Shown: positions 1-11,334, counted from the first letter of the stretch. The stretch is DNA of 64,000 nt from Sulfitobacter mediterraneus (GCF_003054325.1 NZ_QBKU01000002.1:248001-312000); one strand, 5' to 3'. Notes: generated by a model not told the origin, from the letters alone. Numbers and translations are program-made.

Positions 1-97
1 CGTGATGGGTAGAGGTCCGCATGGTGCAGAGGAATTTCTCCCCGTCCCAGATCGAAAAAACCGTGTTGGTGTTGCCGCAGTCAATGGCCAGAAGCAT
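1..97 (-). CDS. coaX: Type III pantothenate kinase, N-terminal fragment
   Basis: Partial gene that runs off the left edge. The visible N-terminus reads MLLAIDCGNTNTVFSIWDG, the phosphate-binding (P-loop-like) segment DxGNTxxxxG typical of type III pantothenate kinases (ASKHA fold), which phosphorylate pantothenate in the first step of coenzyme A synthesis. An AGGAGG Shine-Dalgarno lies about 8 nt before the ATG. It follows birA on the same strand with a gap of about 20 nt, the nuoN-birA-coaX order usual in Rhodobacterales, so it is probably the tail of the complex I operon. Only about 32 codons are visible; the catalytic Asp region is outside the window. Confidence 0.85.
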   Translation of the reverse strand, partial: MLLAIDCGNTNTVFSIWDGEKFLCTMRTSTHH

Positions 98-116
98 ATC
101 TTGGCCTCCTTTTGGG

Positions 117-851
117 TTAGAAATAGACATCCGCCGCTGTGATCGCGGCGCGGCCATTGGCCGTTTGCAAGATCAGATTGCCCGCCTCATCGACATCCTC
201 AAAGGTGCCAATGGTCTCATCGCGCATGGTGCGGGCGGTAATCACTTCGCCCAGCTTGGCCGCATGAGAGAGCCACGCCCGGCGGATCGGGGCAAACCCA
301 TGGGCGGTGAACTGGGCCTCAAGCGCTGCATATTCCGCCGCAAGCACGTCCAGAAACACCTCTGGCGCAACATCAATATCCAGCGTCTCAGCCAGCGCCA
401 TCGGCGTCAGCGCCCGCGCCTCAACCTCATCCGCGCCGGGGGCATGGGCCAGATTGACGCCAATGCCGATCACCAGATGATCGCCAATGCTCTCCAATAG
501 GATGCCTGCGACCTTGCCGCCCTTCAGCAGCACATCGTTTGGCCATTTGAGCGCAAACGCCTCCGCCTGCCCTGTCACTGCAACAAAGGTGCGATACAGC
601 GCCAGCGAGGTCACGAAGCTGCGCAACGCTGCCACGCCCGGCTCTTCTCGGCGGCGCATGATCAGGGTGCCTGCAAAATTGCCACGCGGGGTGGACCATG
701 CCCGTCCGCGCCGTCCGCGGGCGTTGGTTTGCTCCAGCGCCAGTATCCACGCAGGTCCGGACAACGTGGGCGCCATACGCGCCGCCTCTGACAGGGTTGA
801 ATCCAGCACGTCAAAAACATGCCGCCCATAGCCCTCCGGCCAGGCGGTCAT
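117..851 (-). CDS. birA: Biotin--[acetyl-CoA-carboxylase] ligase
   Basis: Activates biotin with ATP and transfers it to the lysine of biotin carrier proteins. The 244-residue protein has the ligase motif RGRRGR at residues 45-50, followed by a Trp and the TPRGN segment, and KWPNDV at 102-107 with GKVAGIL after it, which form the biotinyl-AMP pocket. There is no N-terminal winged-helix DNA-binding domain, so it is a monofunctional enzyme and not a BirA-type repressor. It lies 51 nt behind nuoN and just before coaX. LiuD, encoded in this same window, carries the EAMKMEHS biotin site and is a natural substrate; acetyl-CoA carboxylase BCCP would be another. Confidence 0.93.
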   Translation of the reverse strand: MTAWPEGYGRHVFDVLDSTLSEAARMAPTLSGPAWILALEQTNARGRRGRAWSTPRGNFAGTLIMRRREEPGVAALRSFVTSLALYRTFVAVTGQAEAFALKWPNDVLLKGGKVAGILLESIGDHLVIGIGVNLAHAPGADEVEARALTPMALAETLDIDVAPEVFLDVLAAEYAALEAQFTAHGFAPIRRAWLSHAAKLGEVITARTMRDETIGTFEDVDEAGNLILQTANGRAAITAADVYF

Positions 852-902
852 GTTTTCACCATGTCTTCAAAGCACAGCATCACATCTGGCAGGCAGGCGC
901 CG

Positions 903-2345
903 TCAGTTGACAAGCGCACCCGCCGCCGCCGCTGCGGCCCCTTCCAAGCCAAACATATTGGCAATGCCGAGCACCATGATCAGCGCCGAAGCAATCAGGA
1001 AACCGCCCAGAATGCCACCACGGGAATTGTCGAGCTGTTCGGATTGTTCCTCACCAAAGTACATGTAGAACACGATCCGCAGATAGTAATAGGCACCGAT
1101 CACCGAGGCGATCACACCCGCAATCGCCAGCCAGACCAGATCGGCCTCATAGGCCGCCCGCAGGACGTAAAGCTTGCCAAAGAAGCCCAGCATCGGCGGT
1201 ACGCCCGCAAGCGAGAACAGCAGAACCAGCATCGCCAGGGCACGGCCCGGATTGGTTTTGGAATACATGTTCAGCGACGAAATATCCGTGACCGGTGCGC
1301 CGTCCTTTTGCATCATCAGGATGAACGCAAAGGTGCCGACATTCATCGTCACATAGATCGCCATATAGACCAGCATCGCCTGCACACCCAGCACAGTCCC
1401 CGCCGCCAAGCCCATCAGGGCGTAGCCCATATGCGCAATGGAGGAAAATGCCATCAGACGTTTGATGTTGGTTTGACCAATCGCCGCGATGGCACCAAGA
1501 AACATCGACAACACCGAGAGCAGCGCAACAATCTGGCTCCAGTCGCTGATCGCGTTGCCAAAGGCATCATGCAGCACACGGGCAAACAGACCCATCGCTG
1601 CAACCTTGGGCGCGGTGGCAAAGAAAGCTGTGACCGGGGTTGGAGACCCTTCATAAACGTCCGGTGTCCACATGTGGAACGGAACCGCAGACACCTTGAA
1701 CGCCATGCCCGAGATCAGGAACACCAGACCAAACAGCAGCCCCAGCGAGACGTTGCCCGACTGCGCGGTGGTGATGATACCGGAGAACAGCGTTGTGCCC
1801 GCATAGCCATAAACCAGCGACGCACCGTAAAGCAGCACACCAGAGCTGAGCGCGCCCAGCACAAAGTATTTCAGGCCCGCCTCAGTGGATTTGACTGAGT
1901 CGCGGCGCAGGGAGGCAACGACGTAAAGTGCCAGCGATTGCAGCTCAAGGCCCATATAAAGCGCCATCAGGTCGCCCGCACTGACCATCATCATCATGCC
2001 CACGGCGGACAGAGCCACCAGCATCGGATATTCAAACCGCAGCAAACCGCGCGCTTTCATATAACCTTCGGACATCACCAGAACCGCCGCTGCGGACAGC
2101 AAGATCGTGACCTTGGCAAACCGGGCAAAGCCGTCTTCGATGAACATACCGTTAAAGGCCACGCGCGTGCCCTCACCCGTCAGGCCGATCCATGCCGCCA
2201 GCGCGACAAAGACGATGGCCGTCAGCCAGACCAGCAGACCACCGGTTTTGTCCTTGGTGGTATAGACCGCCCCCATCAGCCCCAACAGCGCAAAGGCTGA
2301 GAGCAGGATCTCGGGCAGGATGATATTCAGATCAGCGGAAATCAT
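903..2345 (-). CDS. nuoN: NADH-quinone oxidoreductase subunit N
   Basis: Antiporter-like proton-pumping subunit of complex I in the cytoplasmic membrane. The 480-residue protein is almost entirely hydrophobic (about 14 predicted helices) and carries the Proton_antipo_M family segments around [16 protein letters not shown], with its conserved Glu, and the Lys/His-containing internal helices near [20 protein letters not shown] chose the ATG giving [13 protein letters not shown], preceded by AAGGA, because an upstream in-frame start would overlap the end of nuoM and add a non-conserved basic stretch. It ends in an Ala-rich tail. The gap to nuoM is 13 nt. Confidence 0.96.
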   Translation of the reverse strand: MISADLNIILPEILLSAFALLGLMGAVYTTKDKTGGLLVWLTAIVFVALAAWIGLTGEGTRVAFNGMFIEDGFARFAKVTILLSAAAVLVMSEGYMKARGLLRFEYPMLVALSAVGMMMMVSAGDLMALYMGLELQSLALYVVASLRRDSVKSTEAGLKYFVLGALSSGVLLYGASLVYGYAGTTLFSGIITTAQSGNVSLGLLFGLVFLISGMAFKVSAVPFHMWTPDVYEGSPTPVTAFFATAPKVAAMGLFARVLHDAFGNAISDWSQIVALLSVLSMFLGAIAAIGQTNIKRLMAFSSIAHMGYALMGLAAGTVLGVQAMLVYMAIYVTMNVGTFAFILMMQKDGAPVTDISSLNMYSKTNPGRALAMLVLLFSLAGVPPMLGFFGKLYVLRAAYEADLVWLAIAGVIASVIGAYYYLRIVFYMYFGEEQSEQLDNSRGGILGGFLIASALIMVLGIANMFGLEGAAAAAAGALVN

Positions 2346-2358
2346 CGCGTGGTCCTTC

Positions 2359-3921
2359 TTAATGAGTGGCTTCGGCGGATTGGACAGCGGTATCAGCCGC
2401 ATCCAGCGCCACAGTGTAGTTTTCAACCAGCGCCGCAACGGACGGGCCGATCATATCAAGCACCAGTGCCGGATAGACCCCCAAGAGCAGGGTCATCACC
2501 ACCAGCGGCGCAAAGATCCAGCGCTCACGCGGGGTCATATCGGTGATCGCCTTCAGGCTTTCCTTGATCAGGTCGCCCATGACCACCCGGCGATACAGCC
2601 AAAGCGCATAGGCCGCCGAGAAGATCACACCCGTTGTGGCAATCGCCGCAACCCAGGTGTTGACCTGGAAGGTCGCCATCAGTGTCAGGAACTCCCCGAC
2701 AAATCCGGAGGTGCCCGGCAGGCCGACATTGGCCATGGTGAACAGCATAAAGATCATCGCATAGGCCGGCATCCGGTTCACCAGACCGCCATAGGCGTCG
2801 ATGTCGCGGGTGTGCATCCGGTCATAGATCACGCCCACGCAGAGGAACAACGCACCAGAGATAAAGCCGTGGCTGATCATCTGGAAGATCGCGCCATCAA
2901 TGCCCTGTTGGTTCGCGGCAAAGATGCCCATGGTGACAAAGCCCATATGCGCAACCGATGAATAGGCAATCAGCTTTTTCATGTCTTCCTGCACCAGCGC
3001 GACCAGCGAGGTATAGACGATCGCAATCGCCGACATCCACAGCACCAGCGGCGCCATCACGTCAGATCCCACCGGGAACATTGGCAGGCTGAAGCGCAAG
3101 AATCCGTAACCGCCCATCTTGAGCAGGATCGCGGCCAGTACCACGGAACCTGCTGTTGGCGCCTGTACGTGGGCATCCGGCAACCAGGTGTGCACCGGCC
3201 ACATCGGCATTTTCACCGCAAAGCTTGCAAAGAACGCGAGGAACAGCAGTGTTTGCATCCCGCCGATGATCTGCACGCCCATCACGCTGAAGGTTTCGGA
3301 CCCAAAGGTATGCGTCAGCAAGCTCAATTCGCAACCGCCGATACATGTGGTGCCTGCCTCGGTGAACATCGCCACCATGGCCACCAGCATCAGCACCGAG
3401 CCGAGGAAGGTATAAAGGAAGAACTTGAAGCTGGCATAGATGCGGTTGGCCCCGCCCCAGATGCCGATGATCAGGAACATCGGGATCAGGCCCGCCTCAA
3501 AGAACAGGTAAAACAGCACAAGATCCAGCGCCATGAACACACCCAGCATGAGCGTTTCGAGCACCAGAAAGGCGATCATGTATTCTTTGACGCGGGTGTT
3601 CACGTTCCAACTGGCGGCAATCACCAGCGGCATCATAAAGGTGGTGAGCATCACAAACAGGATCGAAATGCCATCAACACCAAGGCGGTATTTCATCCCC
3701 AACAGCCAGTCGGCCTCATCGACAAACTGAAAACCGGTGTCGTTTGGATCAAATTCAAACAGAATGAACAGCGAGATCAGGAAGGTCACCGTGGTGGTGA
3801 TCATCGCCAGCCACTTGGCGTTGCGCCCCGCAGCCTCATCATCACCGCGCAGGAAAATGGCCAGGATCAGCGCCGCAAAGGCGGGCATGAACGTGACAAT
3901 GGAAAGCAGATGCGTGTCCAT
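2359..3921 (-). CDS. nuoM: NADH-quinone oxidoreductase subunit M
   Basis: Second antiporter-like proton-pumping membrane subunit of complex I, 520 residues with about 14 helices. Recognisable conserved parts are [20 protein letters not shown] (TM5 Glu), [19 protein letters not shown] (TM7 Lys and the following loop) and [15 protein letters not shown] (TM8 region). The ATG chosen ([11 protein letters not shown]) overlaps the nuoL stop by one base (TGATG), which implies translational coupling; a start ten codons upstream would lie deeper in nuoL and lacks conservation. The C-terminus is polar and Ala-rich. Confidence 0.96.
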   Translation of the reverse strand: MDTHLLSIVTFMPAFAALILAIFLRGDDEAAGRNAKWLAMITTTVTFLISLFILFEFDPNDTGFQFVDEADWLLGMKYRLGVDGISILFVMLTTFMMPLVIAASWNVNTRVKEYMIAFLVLETLMLGVFMALDLVLFYLFFEAGLIPMFLIIGIWGGANRIYASFKFFLYTFLGSVLMLVAMVAMFTEAGTTCIGGCELSLLTHTFGSETFSVMGVQIIGGMQTLLFLAFFASFAVKMPMWPVHTWLPDAHVQAPTAGSVVLAAILLKMGGYGFLRFSLPMFPVGSDVMAPLVLWMSAIAIVYTSLVALVQEDMKKLIAYSSVAHMGFVTMGIFAANQQGIDGAIFQMISHGFISGALFLCVGVIYDRMHTRDIDAYGGLVNRMPAYAMIFMLFTMANVGLPGTSGFVGEFLTLMATFQVNTWVAAIATTGVIFSAAYALWLYRRVVMGDLIKESLKAITDMTPRERWIFAPLVVMTLLLGVYPALVLDMIGPSVAALVENYTVALDAADTAVQSAEATH

Positions 3922-6014
3922 CAGTTTGCCCCCCCGCTCATCGTCATCCATGTGACAAGGACCGCGATCCCGATCACCATGGCAAAGACATAGGTAAAGA
4001 TGTAGCCCGATTGCGCCTTACCGGCCAGACGGGTGAAGAAGGGGACAATGCCCATGGCGACGCCGTTCAAAGTGCCGTCAATCACGTTGCCATCTCCGCG
4101 CTTCCACAAGAAGCGGCCAAGTGCCTTGGCAGGGCCGACAAAGACCACGTTGTAGATCTCATCAAAGTACCATTTGTTTTTCAGGAATAGATAAAGCGGC
4201 TTTTGGTTTTCGGCCAAACGCGCCGGCAGGGTCGGGTTCCAGATGTAGAACCACATCGCCATGAGAAAGCCGCCCAGCATCGCAATGAACGGGCTGACCT
4301 TGACCCATGTTGGTGCAGCATGCGCTGCCTCCAGCACGTGATTGTCGACACCAAAGTACAATCCGCCATCACCGGGGTTGCCACCAAAGGCCGCGTGATG
4401 TTCCCCGTCAGCGGCGCCATGATCACCTTCGCCATGATCGGTTGACGCGCCATCCACATGGGTGTCGCCATGTCCGGCCTCTTGGGCCAGAGGAATGTCA
4501 TAGAACTCCGCAATCTCGTCGGTGTGCCCGAAGAAGCTGCCGTACCACAACATGCCAGAGAACACCGCGCCCAAGGCCAGAACCCCCAGCGGGATCAGCA
4601 TGGTCATGGGCGATTCATGGGCGTGCTCATGGGTGTGTTTGTTGCCGCGCGGCGTGCCATAAAACGTCAGGAAGATCAGGCGCCAGCTGTAGAAGCTGGT
4701 CATCGCGGCGGCCACAACCAGCAGCCAGAAACCATACATGGACCCACCGCCCCAAGCGCTTTCGATAATCGCATCCTTCGAGAGGAAGCCCGCGAAACCG
4801 ATATGCGTCAGCGGGATGCCAACACCGGTGATCGCCAAGGTACCGATCATCATCGCGGCAAAGGTATAGGGGATCTTTTTGCGCAGACCGCCATAGTTGG
4901 TCATGTCCTGCTCGTGGTGCATCGCATGGATCACCGAACCGGCACCAAGGAACAACATCGCCTTGAAAAACGCGTGGGTAAAGAGGTGGAACATCGCGGC
5001 GGAGTACATGCCGACACCCGCAGCCACGAACATATAGCCCAGCTGTGAACAGGTGGAATAGGCGATCACGCGCTTGATGTCGGTCTGAACCAGACCCACG
5101 GTTGCGGCAAAGAACGCTGTCGTTGCGCCGATCACGGTCACAAAAGTCATGGCCTCGGGCGCAAATTCCATCAACGGCGACATACGGCAGACAAGGAACA
5201 CACCTGCGGTCACCATGGTCGCAGCGTGGATCAGGGCCGAAACAGGTGTCGGGCCTTCCATCGCGTCCGGCAACCATGTGTGCAGGAAAAGCTGCGCCGA
5301 TTTGCCCATCGCGCCGATGAACAGCAGGAAGGCGATCAGGTTGGCTGCATTCCATTCGGTCCACAGAAAGCCGACGGTCTGTTCGGCCAGTTGCGGTGCC
5401 GCGGCGAACACATCGTCAAAACGGATGCTGTCGGTCAGGTAGAACAGCGCGAATATCCCCAGCGCAAAGCCAAAATCGCCCACCCTGTTGACCACAAAGG
5501 CCTTGATCGCGGCGGCATTGGCGCTTGGCTTTTTGAAGTAGAAACCAATCAAAAGATAGGAGGCAACGCCAACCCCTTCCCAACCAAAGAACATCTGCAC
5601 AAGGTTGTCAGAGGTCACGAGCATCAGCATCGCGAAGGTAAAGAACGACAAATAAGCAAAGAAACGCGGGCGATAGCTTTCGTTTTCGCCAAAGTTCTCG
5701 TCATGGGCCATGTATCCGAAAGAATAAAGATGCACGAGGCTGGAGACCGTGGTCACAACAATCAGCATGATTGCTGTCAGACGGTCCAGACGGATCGACC
5801 AATCGGTGCTCAGGCTGCCACTTTCGATAAAGCGCAGGATCTGGATATGCTCTGTCGGGCCGTCAAAGGTCAGGAACGTGACCCAGCTTAGCGCGGCGGA
5901 CAGGAACAAAAGCGCCGTCGCAACCACCTGTGCAGGGCGTTCGCCGATGATCTTCCAGCCAAAGCCGCAGATCAATGCGCCAACCAGAGGGGCAAAAAGG
6001 AGTGTGGTTTCCAT
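3921..6014 (-). CDS. nuoL: NADH-quinone oxidoreductase subunit L
   Basis: Distal antiporter-like subunit of complex I, 697 residues. The core has the TM5 glutamate in [20 protein letters not shown], the TM7-TM8 segment [23 protein letters not shown] split over the usual positions, and the [16 protein letters not shown] helix. The C-terminal part carries the long amphipathic lateral helix and the last anchoring helix. A His/Asp/Gly-rich loop lies near residues 500-540 (many His, Asp and Glu), an acidic and histidine-rich insertion in a family-variable region. It sits 4 nt behind nuoK. Confidence 0.97.
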   Translation of the reverse strand: METTLLFAPLVGALICGFGWKIIGERPAQVVATALLFLSAALSWVTFLTFDGPTEHIQILRFIESGSLSTDWSIRLDRLTAIMLIVVTTVSSLVHLYSFGYMAHDENFGENESYRPRFFAYLSFFTFAMLMLVTSDNLVQMFFGWEGVGVASYLLIGFYFKKPSANAAAIKAFVVNRVGDFGFALGIFALFYLTDSIRFDDVFAAAPQLAEQTVGFLWTEWNAANLIAFLLFIGAMGKSAQLFLHTWLPDAMEGPTPVSALIHAATMVTAGVFLVCRMSPLMEFAPEAMTFVTVIGATTAFFAATVGLVQTDIKRVIAYSTCSQLGYMFVAAGVGMYSAAMFHLFTHAFFKAMLFLGAGSVIHAMHHEQDMTNYGGLRKKIPYTFAAMMIGTLAITGVGIPLTHIGFAGFLSKDAIIESAWGGGSMYGFWLLVVAAAMTSFYSWRLIFLTFYGTPRGNKHTHEHAHESPMTMLIPLGVLALGAVFSGMLWYGSFFGHTDEIAEFYDIPLAQEAGHGDTHVDGASTDHGEGDHGAADGEHHAAFGGNPGDGGLYFGVDNHVLEAAHAAPTWVKVSPFIAMLGGFLMAMWFYIWNPTLPARLAENQKPLYLFLKNKWYFDEIYNVVFVGPAKALGRFLWKRGDGNVIDGTLNGVAMGIVPFFTRLAGKAQSGYIFTYVFAMVIGIAVLVTWMTMSGGAN

Positions 6015-6018
6015 GGTC

Positions 6019-6324
6019 TCAGCCCTTCATCACGTTGACATCTTCGACCGCGATCGTGCCGCGGTTGCGGAAGAAACAGACCAGAATGGCAAGACCGATG
6101 GCCGCCTCAGCCGCCGCAACGGTCAGGACAAACAACGTGTAAACCTGCCCGACCAGATCACCCAGAAAACTGGAGAAAGCGACAAAGTTGATGTTCACCG
6201 CCAAGAGCATCAATTCGATGCTCATCAACAAAATGATCACGTTCTTACGGTTCAGAAAAAGCCCGAAGATGCCAATGACAAACAGCGTCGCCGCTACTGT
6301 CAGATAGTGTTCAAGTCCGATCAT
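6019..6324 (-). CDS. nuoK: NADH-quinone oxidoreductase subunit K
   Basis: Small three-helix membrane subunit of complex I, 101 residues, the usual length. The two membrane glutamates essential for proton translocation in E. coli NuoK are present at about residues 37 (MSIELML) and 73 ([10 protein letters not shown]). It lies between nuoJ and nuoL. The nuoJ-nuoK gap of 73 nt is unusually long for this operon and is filled with palindromes, annotated separately. Confidence 0.97.
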   Translation of the reverse strand: MIGLEHYLTVAATLFVIGIFGLFLNRKNVIILLMSIELMLLAVNINFVAFSSFLGDLVGQVYTLFVLTVAAAEAAIGLAILVCFFRNRGTIAVEDVNVMKG

Positions 6325-6350
6325 CTTATTCTTACACTTTCCGTCTTGCG

Positions 6351-6407
6351 CCGGTTTCTTCGAAGAAACCGGTCCGATTTTTCCGAAAAATCGGGGCTCA
6401 GAGCCCC
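6351..6407. repeat. Stacked palindromes between nuoJ and nuoK
   Basis: Three adjacent dyads lie here. The first, 6351-6372, is a perfect 22-bp palindrome (half-site CCGGTTTCTTC). The second, 6374-6394, has a 9-bp stem CCGATTTTT / AAAAATCGG around CCG. The third, about 6393-6407, pairs GGGGCT with AGCCCC and overlaps the last codons and stop of nuoJ. Together they fill most of the intercistronic space inside an otherwise tightly packed operon. A similar pair of hairpins follows pntB. They look like REP/BIME-type elements that could stabilise upstream mRNA or partly terminate transcription; which is inference. Confidence 0.7.
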
Positions 6408-7000
6408 TGCCCCGGTTTCACGTCTTTCAATTCCATCGCCTTTGCCGGATCGCGCATCATCTGCGCCACCACGTCCTGGCGTTTCACATCCACCCGGTGG
6501 CGCAGCGTCAGCACAATCGCCCCGATCATCGCCACCAGCAGGATCAGACCCGCCAGTTGGAACAGCAGGAAGTAGTCATCATAAAGGATGAGCCCCAGCG
6601 CCGCCGTGTTGTGCACTGTCGGGTCCGTCACCTGCGTGCGCAGCCCTTCGGCCGCTACGTTGCTTTCCCAAGCGCCGAACGCCATGACAAATTGCATCAA
6701 GATCACCAGACCGATGAGCAAGGCCAGCGGCATATAGCGGGCCATCTCTGCCTTTAGCTCGGCAAAATCGACATCCAGCATCATCACCACGAACAGGAAC
6801 AACACCGCGACAGCGCCGACATAGACAATGATCAGCAGCATCGCGACAAATTCCGCGCCCAGCAGGACAAACAGACCCGCCGCGCTTAGGAATGACAGGA
6901 TCAACCACAGCACCGAGTGTACGGGGTTGCGGCTGATCACGGTGAACAGTCCGCCCGCGATCACGCAGGTTGCAAACAGGTAGAATGAAAAGACACTCAT
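6398..7000 (-). CDS. nuoJ: NADH-quinone oxidoreductase subunit J
   Basis: Membrane subunit J of complex I, 200 residues, five predicted helices. The conserved third helix with its pi-bulge region reads [20 protein letters not shown]. The start overlaps the stop of the preceding CMD-family gene by four bases (ATGA), showing tight coupling despite the insertion of a non-Nuo gene. The C-terminal 40 residues are polar and cytoplasmic, as is common in alphaproteobacterial homologues. Confidence 0.96.
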   Translation of the reverse strand: MSVFSFYLFATCVIAGGLFTVISRNPVHSVLWLILSFLSAAGLFVLLGAEFVAMLLIIVYVGAVAVLFLFVVMMLDVDFAELKAEMARYMPLALLIGLVILMQFVMAFGAWESNVAAEGLRTQVTDPTVHNTAALGLILYDDYFLLFQLAGLILLVAMIGAIVLTLRHRVDVKRQDVVAQMMRDPAKAMELKDVKPGQGL

Positions 7001-7398
7001 GCGTCGCCCTCTTTTTCGTCCAACACCGCCTGCGCCAGTTCCAGCGCGCGGGTCATTGCGGGAATACCGGCGAACACCGACATCTGCCCGATTGTTTCTA
7101 CGATGTGCTGCTTGGTCGCCCCGGCCTCAAGCGCGTGGCGCACGGTCTGGCGCACGGCCATATCGTTTTGCGCGCCCTGCATGGTCAGTCCGGCCAGTGT
7201 CAGCAGCAGCCGTGTGCGCGCATCAAGCCCGCCATCGTTCAGCGTATTGCCGAACATCATTTCCATCATGTCCTTGGGCATGGTGCCCATCATCGCCTCA
7301 AACCCTTTGGGCGTGAACGCATCCATCGCAGGAAAGCCTTTGGCCATTTCCTGCGCCTGGTTCATCATCGCTTCAAAGGGGTTTTTGGGATCGCTCAT
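6997..7398 (-). CDS. Carboxymuconolactone decarboxylase-like (AhpD-fold) protein inside the nuo operon
   Basis: A 133-residue soluble protein of the CMD family. The family core is visible: [20 protein letters not shown], then [20 protein letters not shown] with the helix that usually carries the catalytic residues, and a C-terminal helix. The CxxC pair of AhpD peroxidase-type members is absent, so a disulfide-reductase role is not supported; gamma-carboxymuconolactone decarboxylation is also not implied by the context. The N-terminus is Met-rich ([15 protein letters not shown], then several MM pairs). It overlaps nuoI by 4 nt and nuoJ by 4 nt, so it is co-translated with complex I. Function unknown; an accessory role with complex I is inferred from position only. 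Confidence 0.85.
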   Translation of the reverse strand: MSDPKNPFEAMMNQAQEMAKGFPAMDAFTPKGFEAMMGTMPKDMMEMMFGNTLNDGGLDARTRLLLTLAGLTMQGAQNDMAVRQTVRHALEAGATKQHIVETIGQMSVFAGIPAMTRALELAQAVLDEKEGDA

Positions 7399-7889
7399 CG
7401 GTAAGGTGCATCCATTTCTAGGTTGCGGGCAATTTCAGCTTCCCAGCGGTCGCCATTCTCAAGCAGCTTGGTCTTGTCGTAATACAGCTCTTCGCGGGTC
7501 TCTGTTGAGAACTCGAAGTTTGGCCCTTCGACAATGGCATCCACCGGGCAAGCCTCTTGGCAGAAACCACAGTAGATGCATTTGGTCATGTCGATGTCAT
7601 AGCGCGTGGTGCGGCGGCTGCCATCCTCGCGTGGCTCGGCGTCGATGGTGATCGCCTGCGCGGGGCAAACAGCCTCGCACAATTTACATGCAATGCAACG
7701 CTCTTCGCCGTTTGGATAACGGCGCAGCGCGTGTTCACCGCGAAAACGCGGAGAAAGCGGGCCTTTTTCGTGGGGGTAGTTGATAGTCGCCTTTGGCCGG
7801 AACATATATTTCAGGCCCAGCATCATGCCTTTGGCAAAATCCTGCAGCAGGAAATACTTGGCGGCGCGGGAATAGTCGATCTGCGTCAT
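7395..7889 (-). CDS. nuoI: NADH-quinone oxidoreductase subunit I
   Basis: Peripheral-arm ferredoxin-like subunit that carries clusters N6a and N6b and passes electrons from NuoG toward NuoB. Two 4Fe-4S motifs are complete: C65, C68, C71, C75 ([12 protein letters not shown]) and C104, C107, C110, C114 ([12 protein letters not shown]). Length is 164 residues, the alphaproteobacterial norm, with an N-terminal amphipathic segment that anchors to the membrane arm. The start lies 1 nt after the nuoH stop. Confidence 0.97.
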   Translation of the reverse strand: MTQIDYSRAAKYFLLQDFAKGMMLGLKYMFRPKATINYPHEKGPLSPRFRGEHALRRYPNGEERCIACKLCEAVCPAQAITIDAEPREDGSRRTTRYDIDMTKCIYCGFCQEACPVDAIVEGPNFEFSTETREELYYDKTKLLENGDRWEAEIARNLEMDAPYR

Positions 7890-7890
7890 A

Positions 7891-8931
7891 TCAGCCCCCT
7901 ACGGTCCAGCGGGCATAGACACCCCAGAACCATTCGAATTTTGCGGCAAAGGCCACGAACACCACCCAGAACAGGCTGAACGGCAAGAACACTTTCCACC
8001 CCAAACGCATCAACTGGTCGTAGCGGTAGCGCGGTGTGATCGCCTTCACCATGGAGAACATGAAGAAGACAAACAGCATCTTGATGAACATCCAAAAGAA
8101 GCCATCGGGCAGGAACGGCACCGGAGACAACCAGCCACCGAAGAACAACAGTGATACCAATGCGCACATCAGCACCACAGCCACCAGTTCACCGATCATG
8201 AACAAAAGGAACGGCGTGGAGGAATATTCAACCTGATAGCCCGCCACCAGTTCTGATTCCGCTTCGGGAAGGTCAAAAGGTGGGCGGTTGGTTTCGGCCA
8301 GCGCCGAGATAAAGAACAGGAACAGCATCGGGAAATGCGGCAGGAAGTACCAGTTGAAGATCCCCCAATCGCCGTCTTGTGCGTTCACAATAGAGCTAAA
8401 GTTCATCGATCCGGTGGACAGGATCACACCAATAATGATCAGGCCAATCGAAACCTCATAAGAGATCATCTGCGCCGCAGAGCGGAGCGAGCCGAGGAAC
8501 GGATATTTGGAGTTCGACGCCCAACCGCCCATGATCACGCCGTAAACTTCAAGCGAGGAGACCGCAAAAACATACAGGATCGCCACGTTGATGTCCGACA
8601 GGATCCAACCCTCGTTAAAGGGGATCACCGCCCAGGCGATCAGTGCCATCACCAGCGACACCATCGGCGCAAGAAAGAACACCGGCTTGTCAGCGCCTGC
8701 AGGGACGACAACCTCTTTCACCACATATTTCAGCAAATCCGCGAAACTTTGCAGCAGGCCAAAGACACCCACCACGTTTGGACCCCGGCGCATCTGCACC
8801 GCCGCCCAGATTTTGCGGTCCGCATACATCAAAAAGGCCAGCGCGACCAAAAGCGGCAGAAGGATCAACAGAACCTGCCCCAATGTCAGCAAGGCAATGC
8901 CCAGACCCGTGTTGTAAAAGAAATCAGCCAT
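7891..8931 (-). CDS. nuoH: NADH-quinone oxidoreductase subunit H
   Basis: Membrane subunit forming the quinone-entry chamber with NuoB and NuoD; 346 residues and about eight helices. Key conserved pieces are the first cytoplasmic loop ([17 protein letters not shown]) and the strongly conserved acidic loop [20 protein letters not shown], which lies at the quinone channel. The ATG follows GAGGG at good spacing, 7 nt after the preceding lipoprotein gene. Confidence 0.97.
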   Translation of the reverse strand: MADFFYNTGLGIALLTLGQVLLILLPLLVALAFLMYADRKIWAAVQMRRGPNVVGVFGLLQSFADLLKYVVKEVVVPAGADKPVFFLAPMVSLVMALIAWAVIPFNEGWILSDINVAILYVFAVSSLEVYGVIMGGWASNSKYPFLGSLRSAAQMISYEVSIGLIIIGVILSTGSMNFSSIVNAQDGDWGIFNWYFLPHFPMLFLFFISALAETNRPPFDLPEAESELVAGYQVEYSSTPFLLFMIGELVAVVLMCALVSLLFFGGWLSPVPFLPDGFFWMFIKMLFVFFMFSMVKAITPRYRYDQLMRLGWKVFLPFSLFWVVFVAFAAKFEWFWGVYARWTVGG

Positions 8932-8938
8932 TAGTCCC

Positions 8939-9322
8939 TCACACCGTCGGTATGCCGCGTTCTACGCAGTCTTGCGCAGTCACTTCGGCATCAATTGTCC
9001 TCAAGCCGCGCGGCAGGCTCGGCGAGATTGTGTAAACAGCATCTGCCCGCCATATGCTACCCTCTTGGCTCACATTTGTGCGGACATGACGCGCAAAACC
9101 GTAACCACGGATTAACGTGTACTGCGCAGCTGCGCATCTGGCGTAATTCGCCACGTCTTTTGTACTTTGTGCTTTGGTCATGGCGACATTGAACTGCACC
9201 AGATCGCCCTCCAAAAGCTTGGTTTCCACCCCTTTGTATTCCGGGATGAAATCCTCCGCCGTGGGCGGCGGTGTCTCGCAGGCCGCCAAGGCAAGAGGAA
9301 AAAGTGCTGCCACCCGCTTCAC
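8939..9322 (-). CDS. Small lipoprotein between nuoG and nuoH
   Basis: A 127-residue predicted lipoprotein: a short basic start (MKRV), a hydrophobic stretch and a lipobox LALAAC with Cys at residue 14, followed by a Pro/Thr-rich segment. The start is a GTG overlapping the nuoG stop as GTGA, so it is translationally coupled. The mature part has a Cys pair (in ARCAAAQY and TAQDCVERG) that could form a disulfide. I do not recognise the family. Its place in the complex I operon suggests a periplasmic or membrane-surface accessory role; this is inference. Confidence 0.75.
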   Translation of the reverse strand: MKRVAALFPLALAACETPPPTAEDFIPEYKGVETKLLEGDLVQFNVAMTKAQSTKDVANYARCAAAQYTLIRGYGFARHVRTNVSQEGSIWRADAVYTISPSLPRGLRTIDAEVTAQDCVERGIPTV

Positions 9323-11334
9323 TCCGCCGCCAGTGGTGCAGCGGCGCGTGCGGCGGCGTTGGCGGACAGTTCCGCCATCAATTGACTGGCGCGGGCAATC
9401 GGGTTGGACAGATAGAAATCCTTGATCGCCGCATCAAACGGGTTGGCCGTGATCTTGCCGCGCTCCAAGGGTTGCCATTCATTTGCGGCAACCTCGTCCA
9501 CATCGCCCAGATGCCCATGCGTCGCGACCAATTGCTGACGCAGGGCCGCAATGGAATCAAACGGCAAGGTTGCCTCAAGCTCAGCAGACAGCGCCCGCAG
9601 GATAGCCCAGTTTTCCTTGGCCTCACCGGGGGCAAAACCGGCACGCTGTGCAATTTGCGGCCGTCCTTCTGTGTTCACAAACAGGCCCGGCTCTTCGGTA
9701 TAGGCCGCACCGGGCAGGATGATGTCAGCGCGGTGCGCGCCCCGGTCGCCATGGCTGCCTTGGTAAATCACAAACGGACCGGCGGGAATGTCGCCCTCGT
9801 CCGCGCCAAGGTTATAGATCACCTCTGCGCCCAGAACATCGGCGATGCCGTTCTCGGATGTTGCGCCAATGTCCATCGCGCCCACCCGGCCTGCTGCAGT
9901 GTGCAGCACCATGAAGGTGGATTTGGTGCTGTCGGCCAGCGCCATTGCTTCGGCCAGGATCGCCGCGCCGTCTTCACGCGCAAGGGCCGCCTGCCCGATG
10001 ATGATCACCGACGGCTTATCAGCCACATCAGAATGATCCCGCTTCATCAGGTCGGACATGATCGACGGATCATCGCCGATGTGCATGGTCTCATAGGTCA
10101 GATCAACATTTGCGCCGATCACACCAATGCCCGCGCCTTTGGTCCAGGCCTTGCGGATACGTGCGTTCAACACCGGCGCTTCAACCGCTGGGTTGGTGCC
10201 GATCAACATGATCGCCTGTGCGTTGTCGATGTCTTCAACGGTGGCCGAGCCCACATAGCCAGAGCGGTTGCCCGCAGGCAATTTCGCGCCATCAGTGCGG
10301 CATTCAACGTTGCCGCCCAGTCCTTCGATCAATTGCTTGAGGGCAAAGGCCGCCTCAACCGAAGACAGATCCCCGATCAGACCGCCAACTTTCTTGCCCT
10401 TCATCGCCGCCGCCGCAGCGGACAGCGCCTCGGGCCAGCTGGCTTTTCGCAGCTTGCCGTTCTCACGGATATAAGGCGTGTCCAAACGTTGGCGGCGCAG
10501 ACCGTCCCAGACAAAACGGGTTTTGTCGGAAATCCATTCCTCATTCACGCCGTCATGGTTGCGCGGCAGAATACGCATCACTTCGCGGCCCTTGGTGTCC
10601 ACCCGGATGTTGGAGCCAAGCGCATCCATCACATCAATGCTTTCGGTTTTGGACAATTCCCACGGACGGGCGGTAAAGGCGTAAGGCTTCGACACCAACG
10701 CGCCCACCGGGCACAGATCAATGATGTTGCCTTGCAAGTTGCTGTTGAGTGTCTGACCCAGATACGAGGTGATTTCGGCATCCTCGCCGCGGCCCGTCTG
10801 GCCCATCATGTGCAGGCCCGCCACCTCAGTGGTGAAACGCACGCAGCGGGTGCAGGAAATACAGCGGGTCATATGGGTTTCAACCAATGGCCCCAGATCC
10901 AAATCTTCAGTGGCGCGCTTGGGTTCGCGGTAACGCGAGAAATCAACGCCATAAGCCATCGCCTGATCCTGCAGATCGCATTCGCCGCCCTGATCGCAGA
11001 TCGGGCAATCCAGCGGGTGGTTGATCAGCAGAAACTCCATGACCCCTTCGCGGGCCTTCTTGACCATGGGCGAGTTGGTCTTGACCACGGGCGGCTGCCC
11101 TTCTGGGCCGGGGCGCAGATCGCGCACCTGCATCGCACAAGAGGCCGCAGGCTTGGGCGGGCCGCCCACAACTTCCACAAGACACATCCGGCAGTTCCCG
11201 GCAATCGACAGCCGTTCATGGTAGCAAAACCGCGGCACTTCGACGCCGGTCTGCTCACAGGCCTGAATGAGGGTCATCGCCCCATCGACTTCGATTTCTT
11301 TGCCGTCGATGATGATCTTGCGGGTATCGCTCAT
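9319..11334 (-). CDS. nuoG: NADH-quinone oxidoreductase subunit G
   Basis: Large peripheral-arm iron-sulfur subunit, 671 residues. The N-terminal 2Fe-2S ferredoxin domain ([15 protein letters not shown] and a later PAASC) gives N1b. The next domain has the His-ligated N5 site ([17 protein letters not shown]) and the N4 motif [10 protein letters not shown] with a distal Cys in [10 protein letters not shown]. The rest is the molybdopterin-oxidoreductase-like domain that no longer binds a cofactor. The E. coli-type extra N7 ligands are not evident. It lies 4 nt from the DUF5333 gene. Confidence 0.97.
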   Translation of the reverse strand: MSDTRKIIIDGKEIEVDGAMTLIQACEQTGVEVPRFCYHERLSIAGNCRMCLVEVVGGPPKPAASCAMQVRDLRPGPEGQPPVVKTNSPMVKKAREGVMEFLLINHPLDCPICDQGGECDLQDQAMAYGVDFSRYREPKRATEDLDLGPLVETHMTRCISCTRCVRFTTEVAGLHMMGQTGRGEDAEITSYLGQTLNSNLQGNIIDLCPVGALVSKPYAFTARPWELSKTESIDVMDALGSNIRVDTKGREVMRILPRNHDGVNEEWISDKTRFVWDGLRRQRLDTPYIRENGKLRKASWPEALSAAAAAMKGKKVGGLIGDLSSVEAAFALKQLIEGLGGNVECRTDGAKLPAGNRSGYVGSATVEDIDNAQAIMLIGTNPAVEAPVLNARIRKAWTKGAGIGVIGANVDLTYETMHIGDDPSIMSDLMKRDHSDVADKPSVIIIGQAALAREDGAAILAEAMALADSTKSTFMVLHTAAGRVGAMDIGATSENGIADVLGAEVIYNLGADEGDIPAGPFVIYQGSHGDRGAHRADIILPGAAYTEEPGLFVNTEGRPQIAQRAGFAPGEAKENWAILRALSAELEATLPFDSIAALRQQLVATHGHLGDVDEVAANEWQPLERGKITANPFDAAIKDFYLSNPIARASQLMAELSANAAARAAAPLAAE

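Noticed and set aside
819..1898. 359-codon plus-strand open frame opposite nuoN
   Set aside because: His/Arg/Gln-rich antisense of a membrane protein gene; nothing supports it.
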